A DNA stretch of 45,671 nucleotides, from contig JAJRPV010000064.1 of assembly GCA_024280575.1 (NCBI GenBank), positions 1 through 45,671 of the forward strand. Direction: 5' to 3'. The notes beneath the pieces were generated by a model. The model searched no databases, was not told where the DNA came from, and saw only the letters and a program-made list of their open reading frames with translations. This DNA comes from Campylobacterales bacterium (lineage in GTDB: Bacteria; Campylobacterota; Campylobacteria; Campylobacterales; Sulfurospirillaceae). A program made the position numbers and the translations under genes. The number at the start of each line of letters is the position of its first letter. The first letter of the stretch is position 1. Positions 8,280 to 16,553 of the stretch are shown here, piece by piece.

Positions 8280-10490
8280 ATGAATAAGATATTACTATTA
8301 GGAATAATGCTAGCTTCTTCACTCTACGCAATTACAATCAAGCAAATTAAATTTGATGGTTTAATCCATCTTTCGCCAAGCATCGCGAAAGAGATTATGA
8401 ATATACACAAAGGAGATACACTAGACATTGAGGTTATTGACAAGGGGATTAAAGACCTTTATGCTCAAAAATACTTTAAAGATATTGAAGTATCTGAAAA
8501 TGACGGAATACTTACGGTTACAGTTGTAGAAAAACCAGTGATTGCCAATATCACTATAACAGGTATTGGTGAAAATGATCAAAAAACAGTTAAAGAGACG
8601 CTTGGTATTAAAAAAGGTGAAATATATGATGAAGACAAAACTAAAATAGCAAAATTAAGAATTGAAAAATATTATGAAACCAAAGGGTATTTCAATACTG
8701 TTGTGGAAATAAATACGAAAGAATTAAATAAAAATTCATTTGCACTAGATATTGTTGTAAACAGAGGTGAAAAAATTGTTATAAAAAAAGTTAAACTTTG
8801 TGGTGCAAAAAAGTTTGATTACAGTGATATTAGATCTACCATCGCAAATAGAAAAGCAGAATATTTATCTTGGATGTGGGGTTTTGATGACGGAGAGGTA
8901 AGATTGGGAGATTTAAAATATGATTCACTTAGAATAAAAGATTATTATTTAAGGCATGGTTATTTAGATGTACATGTAAGCAATCCATTTTTAAAGGCAT
9001 ACATGGATAGTTACAGTGCAGACCTTACTTATAATATAACCGAAGGCGAGCAATATAATGTCAATAAGATAGAAATCTCTGCTCCAAAAGGATTGCTTGA
9101 CACTAAAAAAATCATTTCTAATCTACACCTTAGCCCAGGGCAAATGTTTAGTTCCAAAAGATTAAGAGAGGATATGCAAACTATAGAAAATGATGTTGCA
9201 GACTTAGGTTATGCATTTGCTAGGATTAATCCGGATGTTAAAACAGACAAAAAGAAACACAAAGCCGATATAAATTTTATAGTTTATACCGGTCCCAAAG
9301 TATATATAAACAATGTTAGAATATCAGGTAATACCAAAACGATAGACAGGGTGGTAAGAAGAGAAATTTATTTAGCACCAGGTGATTTGTATAGTAGAAC
9401 CGATTTGAAAGACTCAAAAAGTGCTTTGAAGAGGACGGGATATTTCGAAGATGCAAATATAAAAGAGATAAGAGTTGGTGAAAACAAGATAGACTTACTC
9501 GTAACCGTCAAAGAAGCAAGAACAGCATCAATCGGCGGTGGAATTGGATATGGATCGTCTGATGGACTTCTTCTTAGTGCAAATTTATCCGATGGCAATA
9601 TATTTGGCTCAGGTATGAAAGCAGAAGTAAATATAGACAGATCCGATAAAGAGTTAAGTGGGAAAGTCTCTTTAACAAATCCAAGAGTATTTGATTCTAT
9701 TTATAGCTTGGGAGGAAGTATTTACAGGACCAATTATAATTATACTAGTTATGATCAAGATATTGCCGGTTTTAGCTTAACTCTTGGTAGAAAGTTTGGC
9801 AGAAACTGGAGAGGCTCCCTTTCTTATTCACTGGAAAATTCAAAATTAAGTAATCTTTCTTCAACACTAAATCCATCTCTTTATACAACGGATGCCACAC
9901 TGAAAAGTGCAATAACTCCTACAGTATCTTTCAATAATACAGATGATTATTATCTGCCAAGAAGAGGAATAAGTGCATCACTCAGCACCGAATTTGCAGG
10001 CGTTGGAGGAGATGAGAAATTTTTAAGTACCAGAGGAAAATTTGCATATTTTTATGGATTAGAAGATGCTATTGATTATGATCTAATTTTCAGGTATAAG
10101 GCTAGATTTGATTATATTATAGATAATGGCTATCTTCCTATCGGTGATAAGGCATATATGGGTGGTATCAGCACGGTAAGAGGGTACGCTTCAAGATCAA
10201 TATCCCCTAAAAATAGCAGTGGAGATTTGCTTGGTGGTAAAGTGATGTTAGTGAATACTGTTGAGCTTAGTTTTCCATTGATTGAACGACTTAAACTAAG
10301 AGGTGCTTTGTTTTTTGATTATGGTATGATTGGTGAAAATAATCTGGATATCAAAAGAGCAGGAACCGGTATTAATTTAGAATGGGTTTCTCCTATGGGA
10401 CCAATCAATCTGATATTCGCGTCCCCCTTACTAAAAAAAGCTGGAGATGATACATCATCTTTTGAATTTACTATGGGAAGGCAGTTTTAG
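8280..10490 (+). CDS. bamA: Outer membrane protein assembly factor BamA
   Basis: A 736-residue Omp85 protein that inserts beta-barrels into the outer membrane. The start at 8280 is preferred over an in-frame ATG at 8235 because it has AAAAGG upstream and begins a proper signal peptide, MNKILLLGIMLASSLYA, with likely cleavage after A17. POTRA repeats fill about residues 20-415 (for example 'IKQIKFDGLIHLS', 'VYINNVRISGNTKTIDRVVRREIYLAPGD'), followed by a 16-strand barrel with the conserved loop-6 'VRGY' motif ('ISTVRGYASRS', about 635-645). The protein ends in an aromatic residue (GRQF), the usual C-terminal barrel signal. Confidence 0.95.
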   Translation: MNKILLLGIMLASSLYAITIKQIKFDGLIHLSPSIAKEIMNIHKGDTLDIEVIDKGIKDLYAQKYFKDIEVSENDGILTVTVVEKPVIANITITGIGENDQKTVKETLGIKKGEIYDEDKTKIAKLRIEKYYETKGYFNTVVEINTKELNKNSFALDIVVNRGEKIVIKKVKLCGAKKFDYSDIRSTIANRKAEYLSWMWGFDDGEVRLGDLKYDSLRIKDYYLRHGYLDVHVSNPFLKAYMDSYSADLTYNITEGEQYNVNKIEISAPKGLLDTKKIISNLHLSPGQMFSSKRLREDMQTIENDVADLGYAFARINPDVKTDKKKHKADINFIVYTGPKVYINNVRISGNTKTIDRVVRREIYLAPGDLYSRTDLKDSKSALKRTGYFEDANIKEIRVGENKIDLLVTVKEARTASIGGGIGYGSSDGLLLSANLSDGNIFGSGMKAEVNIDRSDKELSGKVSLTNPRVFDSIYSLGGSIYRTNYNYTSYDQDIAGFSLTLGRKFGRNWRGSLSYSLENSKLSNLSSTLNPSLYTTDATLKSAITPTVSFNNTDDYYLPRRGISASLSTEFAGVGGDEKFLSTRGKFAYFYGLEDAIDYDLIFRYKARFDYIIDNGYLPIGDKAYMGGISTVRGYASRSISPKNSSGDLLGGKVMLVNTVELSFPLIERLKLRGALFFDYGMIGENNLDIKRAGTGINLEWVSPMGPINLIFASPLLKKAGDDTSSFEFTMGRQF

Positions 10491-10499
10491 GTTATAAAA

Positions 10500-11978
10500 T
10501 TAGCCTATCTTGTCTTCTGGCACTATCGCAAAAGAGGCTGGTTTTGCCAGTTTCTTTATGCACTCTTTCGCTAAGTACAATTTTTTTCTTGATTTTATAT
10601 GAAGGGTATGATTTTCGTACTTAAAGGAGAATTTATCATCCATTAAATCTTTATGCAAACAATTAGACAAAGACAATATAAAACTTAACCAATTAACAAT
10701 CTTGATATCTGGTAGTAAATTCTCATAGGCTTTGAGATCTTCTATTGACGGGAGTTTTTTCATATGGTACTTTATGAGTAAGGCTATTAAAATCTTTTCT
10801 TTGTGCGAGAAACCATAATTTAAACTATTTATTATAAAATAAAAACTATGTAGGTTCTTTTCGTAAAAGTTAAGTCTTATCCCTATATTGTATAGCTTTG
10901 CAGAAGTTGTAAGTATATAGAGATATTTATCATCCATTTGATGCAGATAAGAGAGAGCATAAAAGAGATCTTGACAATATCTTACAATCGAACTGTTTTG
11001 CCTATCTTTCATAGCAAACCTATCTATAAGGCTATTCAGGCTTAATTTGAAATTTTGTGGAAAATTATGATTGGAGTTTCTAAGCAAATCACACAGATAT
11101 ACGCCTTCTCTGACACCAACACCAGAGGTGATAATATTTTTCCCATTTAATTTTTTACTGATTTCATTAAAGATATACAACCCTTCTCTTATCGTGTCAA
11201 TTCTATCTTTTTTGATTCCAAATTTTTTTAAATCTGTAATCGTTGAATTTTTAATATCTTTTGCAAACTCAATATAATTGTGTAGTTTATATTCAAAGCC
11301 ATGAACTGTCTCAAGAGGATAATTAATTTTTTTCATAATTAATTCTGAAAAATATCTAGTTGTACCACCAATAGTTATTAAATTCTCATTAGAGAAAGAT
11401 TTTGGTAAGTCTATTAGGGAATTTTGTATATAATCTATAATATCACGACTCGAAGCATTTTTGTCTAAAAACAGTTCGTTTAGTCTTACTGTCCCAATAT
11501 TTATAGATATTTTATCAATTATCTTATTGTTTTTTATCAAGGATAATTCAGTTGATCCGCCACCTATATCGATTGTTGTCGCATTTTTTAAGGGCATGAG
11601 CAGATTTTTTGCTGCAACTCCACCATAGTATGCCTCTTGTTTTCCATCTATTATTTTTATATTGATATCAAGACCAAACTTAACTTTTTTTATAAAATCT
11701 GACGAATTTGGTGCATCTCTAAGTGCAGAAGTTGCAACACAAAAAACTTTGTTGCATTTGAGTGTCTTAAATATATTTCTATAGCCTTCAAGTGCATCAT
11801 ATGTTCTTTGTAGTGGTATATCTTGCAATATTCCACCATTTTCATAAGCACCTTCTCCAATTCTTACCCTGCTTTTTATCTCTTTTATAAGATGATATGC
11901 AAAACGGCTACTTTTTTCAAATATAACCATTCTTGCTGAATTTGAACCTATATCTATAACAGCCGTTCTTTTAGCCAT
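10500..11978 (-). CDS. ppx: Exopolyphosphatase / guanosine pentaphosphatase (Ppx/GppA)
   Basis: A 492-residue ASKHA-fold phosphatase. 'AVIDIGSNSARM' at the N-terminus and 'TTIDIGGGSTELSL' at about 139-152 are the two phosphate-binding loops; 'ATSALRDAPN' and 'GGTTRYFSELI' are further family motifs. The C-terminal third is helical, with an HD-like region without a complete HD motif. It hydrolyses polyphosphate and possibly pppGpp, linking phosphate storage and stringent response. It lies 6 bp downstream of the ferredoxin gene, so the two probably share a transcript; the ferredoxin-ppx pairing is common in this group. Confidence 0.9.
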   Translation of the reverse strand: MAKRTAVIDIGSNSARMVIFEKSSRFAYHLIKEIKSRVRIGEGAYENGGILQDIPLQRTYDALEGYRNIFKTLKCNKVFCVATSALRDAPNSSDFIKKVKFGLDINIKIIDGKQEAYYGGVAAKNLLMPLKNATTIDIGGGSTELSLIKNNKIIDKISINIGTVRLNELFLDKNASSRDIIDYIQNSLIDLPKSFSNENLITIGGTTRYFSELIMKKINYPLETVHGFEYKLHNYIEFAKDIKNSTITDLKKFGIKKDRIDTIREGLYIFNEISKKLNGKNIITSGVGVREGVYLCDLLRNSNHNFPQNFKLSLNSLIDRFAMKDRQNSSIVRYCQDLFYALSYLHQMDDKYLYILTTSAKLYNIGIRLNFYEKNLHSFYFIINSLNYGFSHKEKILIALLIKYHMKKLPSIEDLKAYENLLPDIKIVNWLSFILSLSNCLHKDLMDDKFSFKYENHTLHIKSRKKLYLAKECIKKLAKPASFAIVPEDKIG

Positions 11979-11984
11979 AGGAAT

Positions 11985-12239
11985 TTATTGTTCGTCAGCT
12001 GTTAGTTGAATAAATTTTAATCTTAACTCTTCCATGGTTTCTACATTATCCCTATCTGGAACAATGCAATCAACTGGGCATACTGATATGCAGGCAGGCT
12101 CATCATAATGTCCGACACATTCTGTGCAAATATCCGGATCAATTATATAGATAGGGTCAAATTCTTCGATAGCACAATTTGGACATTCGTCTCTGCATGC
12201 ATCACACGCTATGCATTCATCTGTAATCAATAATGACAT
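11985..12239 (-). CDS. 2[4Fe-4S] ferredoxin, YfhL type
   Basis: An 84-residue ferredoxin with two cluster motifs: CIACDACRDECP (C9, C12, C15, C19) and CTECVGHYDEPACISVCP. The second has the long CxxC-x8-C-x3-C spacing of YfhL/Allochromatium-type ferredoxins, which have unusually low-potential clusters. The C-terminal extension of about 22 residues is helical and acidic, also typical of this type. An AAGGAA ribosome-binding site precedes the start. It is the likely first gene of a ferredoxin-ppx transcript. Its redox partner cannot be told from the context. Confidence 0.92.
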   Translation of the reverse strand: MSLLITDECIACDACRDECPNCAIEEFDPIYIIDPDICTECVGHYDEPACISVCPVDCIVPDRDNVETMEELRLKFIQLTADEQ

Positions 12240-12266
12240 TAAAAAATTCCTTAAACATTTTGTTTT

Positions 12267-12272
12267 ATTATA
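12267..12272 (-). promoter_or_regulatory. Probable -10 box of the ferredoxin-ppx transcript
   Basis: On the minus strand TATAAT lies at 12272-12267, 28 bp upstream of the ferredoxin ATG, with AAGGAA between. A 22-bp AT-only inverted repeat (TACTTTAAA, AAAA, TTTAAAGTA, about 12320-12341) lies behind it, after the histidine kinase, and may act as that gene's weak terminator. Confidence 0.5.
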
Positions 12273-12362
12273 TTCACAAAAATAAAATATATAATAATAG
12301 AGAGATTTATACAGTAAATTTACTTTAAAAAAATTTAAAGTATCAATTTTTTGTAATTTTTA

Positions 12363-13654
12363 TTATTTTTTTCTAGCAGGAATGAAAATTGAAGCTACTG
12401 TTCCCATATTTTCTTGTCTATTTGCAAGTGTAATTTTTACATTTAAGGCATTTGCTGCACTTTTTGCTAAAAATAGTCCCAAGCCTGCTCCGGATTTATT
12501 TCCAAATCTTTTAAAAGGTGCAAAAAGGTCTTTGTTTTCATCTATGCCCTTGCCCTCATCTATGATTTTAATCAAATAACCATTTTTTACTTTTTTGCAA
12601 CAATATATATGGTTTTTCCAGCAGGCGTAAATTTTACAGCATTTTGAACAAAATTTTGTAAAATATGAACCAAAAGAGTAGGTTGCGTTTTTATTATATA
12701 TTGTTGGGGAGATATGTCTATTTCAAATTTTTTCTCTTTTTGGTAAGCTAATATTTTGAAATTATTTGCTCTCTCTTTTAAAAATTTAATTAAATCAATT
12801 TCAACAGGTTCTTCAAACTGTGCGCTTTCTTGCCTTCCTATCTCTAAAATATTGCTAATCATTTTATTCATTTCATCAATTGTTCCAATATTTTCTTTTA
12901 GAGTATCTATGTATTTTTGCGAATCTCTTGGTTTAAGCATGGTTACTTCGTTTTTAGTTTTCATCACAGCTAAGGGGGTTTTTAGCTCATGAGAAGCACC
13001 AATAAACAACTCTTTTTGATATCGGCTAAAACTTTGTATTCTTTTGACTAAATTGTTAATGCTTTTACCAAGTGGTGCAAATTCTTTTGGCAGAGTTTTT
13101 GGATCAATTGTTTGCAAAAAACTCTCATTCATATTTGCTAGTTTCATGGTAAGTGATTTTATGGGAAGAAGAAGCATCCTAGATAAAAAAAGAGCGTAAA
13201 AAAGTATTAGAAAAAGTGCGATGAAATTAATCGTTAAAACGCTAGTGAATATTTCATCCAATAGCTTGTCTGTGCTAGATATATTTCTCGTGATGGTTAT
13301 AAAAAGAGCATCTTTTTTGTTGTATGGATAAAAAATAGTAAGATAATGAATATTATGTTTTTTTGTAAGTTTAAAACTAATCTTAGACTTTATGTCTAAT
13401 CTAACTACAGTTTTTATTTTCTGATCTCTTGTTTCAAGTTTTGGTGAAAATAAATATAGCTTTTCTTTGTCTAAATCCGATGATTTTTCAACTGCTACTA
13501 AAGCGGCTTCTTTCTGAAGGGAATTTGTAAGATCTCTATAGACGGATATTTTTATATAACTATATAAAATTATAGAAAAGATTACAATTAGTATTATAGA
13601 AGCTAATACTAATTGTAATACAAAACTATATCTTATACTTTTTTGGGAAAGCAA
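12363..13654 (-). CDS. Sensor histidine kinase next to hsrA; interrupted by a -1 frameshift
   Basis: A two-transmembrane sensor kinase, about 430 residues when both frames are joined. The first helix is at about 10-32, a periplasmic domain follows, then a second helix at about 138-160 with a HAMP-like linker. The phosphoacceptor motif is SHELKTPL (about 220-227) and the N-box is QNAVKFTP. Frame 0 stops (TAA at 12589-12587) right after GCA AAA AAG. The -1 frame resumes as VKNGYLIKIIDEGKGID and supplies the G1 box (DEGKGID) and G2 box (GAGLGLFLAK), ending at 12363. The junction is again A_AAA_AAG in phase (12596-12590). Without frameshifting the kinase lacks its ATP lid and should be inactive. 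Its start overlaps the end of the regulator gene by 22 bp, so the two form one unit. Confidence 0.85.
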
Positions 13655-14304
13655 AACCTATAACCTCTTCGTCTCACAGTCTCAATAGTTGAGATTTCCA
13701 ATGGTTTATCCATTTTTTGACGAATTTGGTTAATAGCGACTTCGATAACATTTGGAGTTACGAGTTCAGGTTCTTCCCAGATAGCATCAAGTAATTGCTC
13801 TTTAGATACTATCTGATCACTATGGCGAGCTAGATGAGTAAGCACTTCAAAAGGCTTACCTTTGAGCTCAATTACTTGAGATTTGTAAGTAATTTTTTCC
13901 TCATCCGGATCAATTACTAAATCATCTATTTTGATAACATTTGTGCCACCAAATCTTAGTCTAGCTTCTATGCGAGCTATCAAAATATCAAAGTCAAATG
14001 GTTTCTTGATATAATCATCAGCCCCAGCTTTTAGTGCCTTTATTTCACTTTCTTTATCGTCTTTTGCTGAAAGTACAACAGCTGCCGTTCTAGGAGATTT
14101 TTGTTTTATGATATTTACCAAATCAATTCCATCACCATCAGGCAACATCCAATCAACCAATACCAAATCATAATTTCTGATTCCTATATAATACTCTGCA
14201 TCTTTGTAATTTTCAGAGCTATCAGTTTGATAGCCAAACTCTTGAAGTCCTTCTGCGATGGTCCTGCCTAGTGTTACTTCATCTTCTACGATTAATATTC
14301 GCAT
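13633..14304 (-). CDS. hsrA: OmpR-family response regulator, HsrA type
   Basis: A 223-residue regulator. Residues 1-115 are a receiver with acidic pair E7-D8-E9, phosphoacceptor D51 in 'LVLVDWMLPDGDG', the conserved Thr/Ser position ('VVLSAKDD') and Lys in 'DYIKKPFD'. Residues 125-223 are a winged helix whose sequence, for example 'EVLTHLARHSDQIVSKEQLL', 'NVIEVAINQIRQKMDKPL' and 'ETVRRRGYRFC', is that of HsrA (HP1043/Cj0355c), a regulator that is essential in Helicobacter and Campylobacter. Those lack a normal phosphorylation site and a partner kinase; here both the Asp and an adjacent kinase gene are present. The start has AAAAGGACAATA upstream. Confidence 0.9.
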   Translation of the reverse strand: MRILIVEDEVTLGRTIAEGLQEFGYQTDSSENYKDAEYYIGIRNYDLVLVDWMLPDGDGIDLVNIIKQKSPRTAAVVLSAKDDKESEIKALKAGADDYIKKPFDFDILIARIEARLRFGGTNVIKIDDLVIDPDEEKITYKSQVIELKGKPFEVLTHLARHSDQIVSKEQLLDAIWEEPELVTPNVIEVAINQIRQKMDKPLEISTIETVRRRGYRFCFPKKV

Positions 14305-14336
14305 TATTGTCCTTTTTTCTATTGAATTAAGGAGGA

Positions 14337-14342
14337 ATTATA
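14337..14342 (-). promoter_or_regulatory. Probable -10 box of the hsrA-kinase transcript
   Basis: On the minus strand TATAAT reads from 14342 to 14337, 33 bp before the hsrA ATG, in an AT-rich spacer that separates it from folB. The leader contains AAGGAGGAATTA-complementary sequence on the other strand and the GGACAATA ribosome-binding motif in front of the start. Confidence 0.5.
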
Positions 14343-14382
14343 TCATAATTTTAGCTAGATTTAAAGTTTTTTTAATAATTTT

Positions 14383-14718
14383 TTAATTTTTTTTGAAGTT
14401 TTTTTTAATCTTTGCGCCCACTTCGCAATTTTGTAGGATGTTGGGTTTTAATATTTCTAGTTTGATTTTATCTGTTTTTGGAAATTTATCTTTAATTTTT
14501 ACTAAAAGTGCTTCAAGAGCTTCTTCGATTAACTCAAATTCATTTTGAACTATGGTTGATTGTATTAACTTGGAAACTTCAGCATAATTTATAAAATAAT
14601 CGTCTGTGTGATGGTATGTGATTTTAGCATTGACTATAATTTTTTGAGCTTTCTTCCTCTCTTTCTCTAAGATTCCAAGAATTGCAAAAAAAGAAAGATT
14701 TTTTATAAGAATTGTCAA
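14383..14718 (-). CDS. folB: Dihydroneopterin aldolase-like protein
   Basis: A 111-residue protein of the FolB/tunnelling-fold family, which cleaves 7,8-dihydroneopterin in folate synthesis. 'ILGILEKERKKAQKIIVNAKI' at residues 13-33 matches the family start (x-GxxxxERxxxQ...v), and 'YAEVSKLIQSTIVQNEFELIEEALEAL' is the usual helix with the catalytic-site Glu-containing segment. It is slightly shorter than typical (about 118). It overlaps plsY by 4 bp; pairing of plsY and folB is conserved in Campylobacterota. Confidence 0.82.
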   Translation of the reverse strand: MTILIKNLSFFAILGILEKERKKAQKIIVNAKITYHHTDDYFINYAEVSKLIQSTIVQNEFELIEEALEALLVKIKDKFPKTDKIKLEILKPNILQNCEVGAKIKKNFKKN

Positions 14719-15338
14719 ACTTTTGCTTCCTTGCCTTTGAATATTCTCATGATATTTGGTAAATGTTTGTAGAAAATAATAAAAGCAATAATCAAGATAG
14801 GAGCGTGAGTTTCAATTTCATAGATTTTAGGATGAATAGTAAAAGAAAAAAGCACTAAAACCAATATGCCTAAAAGTGATGAAACAGATGAAATTTTGAT
14901 AGTCTTTGCAGTAATTGCCCAAACAATGAATGCAGCAATTGTTTCTATGGGAAGCATAAATAAAAAAACACCCATGCCAGTTGCCACTCCTTTTCCCCCT
15001 TCAAATTTCAAATAAGGACTATAACAGTGACCGATAACGGCAAGTATGGCAATAGCCCAAAGAGTTTCCGTACTTAGTCCCATAAATTTTGCAATAGAAA
15101 GAACAACTATTCCCTTTAAAACATCGCAAACAAGGGTTGCAATCGCAATTTTTTTTGCAAGATGCGGATTTTGCTCTTTTAAAACTCTTAAAACATTTGT
15201 AGCGCCAATACTTCCACTTCCAGCTTCTGTTATATCTACTTTTGCAAAATATTTAGCTAAAATCAAACCAAATGGAATTCCCCCGACCAAATAAGCTAAA
15301 ATATAAAATTGAATATTGATATTATATAAAAAATCCAC
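14715..15338 (-). CDS. plsY: Acyl-phosphate:glycerol-3-phosphate acyltransferase
   Basis: A 207-residue membrane protein with about five helices that makes lysophosphatidate from acyl-phosphate, the first step of membrane phospholipid synthesis. The three family motifs are visible: 'GSGSIGATNVLR' (about 41-52), 'KFEGGKGVATGMG' (about 108-120), with GGKGVA as the phosphate loop, and a C-terminal 'YKHLPNIMRIFKGKE' (about 190-204). Length is normal. It is divergent from nadA, and TTTAAAGGACAC precedes the start as ribosome-binding site. Confidence 0.93.
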   Translation of the reverse strand: MDFLYNINIQFYILAYLVGGIPFGLILAKYFAKVDITEAGSGSIGATNVLRVLKEQNPHLAKKIAIATLVCDVLKGIVVLSIAKFMGLSTETLWAIAILAVIGHCYSPYLKFEGGKGVATGMGVFLFMLPIETIAAFIVWAITAKTIKISSVSSLLGILVLVLFSFTIHPKIYEIETHAPILIIAFIIFYKHLPNIMRIFKGKEAKV

Positions 15339-15399
15339 ATGTGTCCTTTAAAAACTTTTTCCAAATTTTATCTAAAATATAATTTAATTTGGCTTTTGC

Positions 15400-15405
15400 T
15401 ATAAT
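15400..15405 (+). promoter_or_regulatory. Probable -10 box of nadA
   Basis: TGCTATAAT, an extended -10 sequence with TATAAT at 15400-15405, lies 30 bp before the nadA start. AAGGA at 15424-15428 serves as ribosome-binding site for the TTG start. Confidence 0.6.
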
Positions 15406-15435
15406 ACAAAATTATTAGAAAATAAGGACGATAAT

Positions 15436-16427
15436 TTGAATAATATCCAGCTAAAAAATGAAATCAATAAATTAAAGAAAGAATTAAATGTCAGTATAGT
15501 GGCACATTTTTATCAAAAAGATGAAGTATTTGATATGGCTGATTTTACAGGCGATTCACTAGAGCTTGCTAAATGGGCTGCCAAAGATGAGAAGCCAAAT
15601 CTAATATTTTGTGGAGTTGGCTTTATGGGTCAAAGCGTAAAGATACTAGCTCCCCAAAAAAGAGTTTTTATGCCAAAAATTGCTTGTTGTGCTATGGCAA
15701 GAATGATTGATGCAGATTATTTTGACAATAATGTAAAGATTTTAGAAAAAGCAGGTATAAAAAAAGAAGATATTATGCCAGTTACCTATATTAACTCTTC
15801 AGCTGAAGTAAAAGCTAGAGTAGGAGAGATGGGCGGATATGTCTGCACAAGTTCAAATGCCAAGAAAATCATCATAAAAGCCAGAGAAAGCGGTAAAAAG
15901 ATACTCTTCGTTCCAGATCGTTGTTTAGGACAAAATATAGCGATAGACATGGGGCTAACATCTTGCGTTATAGGCGATGGTGTTGATCCAAAGAGTGCCG
16001 ACATTATTTGTTATAATGGTTTTTGCTCAGTTCATCAACTTTTTGATGTAGAAGATATTGAGTTTTATAGAGCTAAATACCCGGATATTTTGATAGCAGC
16101 TCATCCGGAGTGTAAACCGGAAGTTTGTGCAAAAGCTGATTTTGTAGGTTCGACTTCACAAATAATAAAATATATAAAAGAGTTGCCACTAGAGCAAAAA
16201 ATAGCAGTTGGAACGGAGTTTAATATGGTAAATCGCTTAAGAGAAAAAAATACATTTGTACTCTCGTCCACCAAGCCGGAGTGTCCGACAATGAATGAGA
16301 CAACACTCAAAGACCTTTATGCCACGCTTTTATCCATAAAAGAAAAAAATATGAAAATGAGATAACAATAAGTGAAGAAGTAAGAAAATATTCGTTTGAA
16401 GCACTAAACAGAATGTTTGAAATATAA
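15436..16427 (+). CDS. nadA: Quinolinate synthase; C-terminus shifted by -1 frameshift
   Basis: An Fe-S enzyme joining iminoaspartate and dihydroxyacetone phosphate to quinolinate for NAD synthesis. 'HFYQKDEVFDMADFTGDSLELAKWA' (about 21-45), 'CGVGFMGQSVKILAP', 'YINSSAEVKA', 'VPDRCLGQNIA' and 'HPECKPEVC' are NadA signatures, with cluster cysteines in the CGVGFM, DRCLGQ and KPECP segments. The start is TTG behind AAGGA. Frame 0 stops at 16365, about 20 residues short. At GAA AAA AAT (16342-16350) a -1 shift gives YENEITISEEVRKYSFEA and 'LNRMFEI' with stop at 16427, the normal C-terminal 'sLNrMlel' helix, for about 330 residues. An A is probably missing from the A7 run, or ribosomes slip on A_AAA_AAT. 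The restored stop lies directly before a palindrome. Confidence 0.85.
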
Positions 16428-16446
16428 CCTCTACATGTAGAGGTTA
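16425..16446. terminator. 22-bp palindrome with TACATGTA centre after nadA
   Basis: A perfect palindrome runs from 16425 to 16446, with core CCTCTACATGTAGAGG. As RNA it would form a 9-bp stem with a CATG loop. It overlaps the restored nadA stop codon. There is no clear U-run after it, so its efficiency as an intrinsic terminator is doubtful; it may also be a DNA-level site, since TACATGTA recurs throughout the window. Confidence 0.45.
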
Positions 16447-16492
16447 AAAATAATACAAAGCAATGATTACAAAAGGTTATGCAGAGTGTTAG

Positions 16493-16551
16493 CTCGTGCT
16501 TCAGTCGCGAGGAATTTTTCTTGGGCTTTGCCCAATAAAAAGGGGACAATA
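16493..16551 (+). repeat. Hairpin/RBS element, copy 1 (upstream of nadC)
   Basis: The order is CTCG...CGAG (small stem, 16493-16511), GCGAGGAATTTTT (16507-16519), hairpin TTGGGC-TTT-GCCCAA flanked by TTTTT and AAAAA (16515-16541), then GGGGACAATA (16542-16551) and the nadC start. The same order occurs at 44197-44264 with a different but still paired hairpin. GGGG is at the right distance (8 nt) to be the nadC ribosome-binding site, so the hairpin directly abuts it and may influence translation. Confidence 0.6.
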
Positions 16552-16553
16552 GG

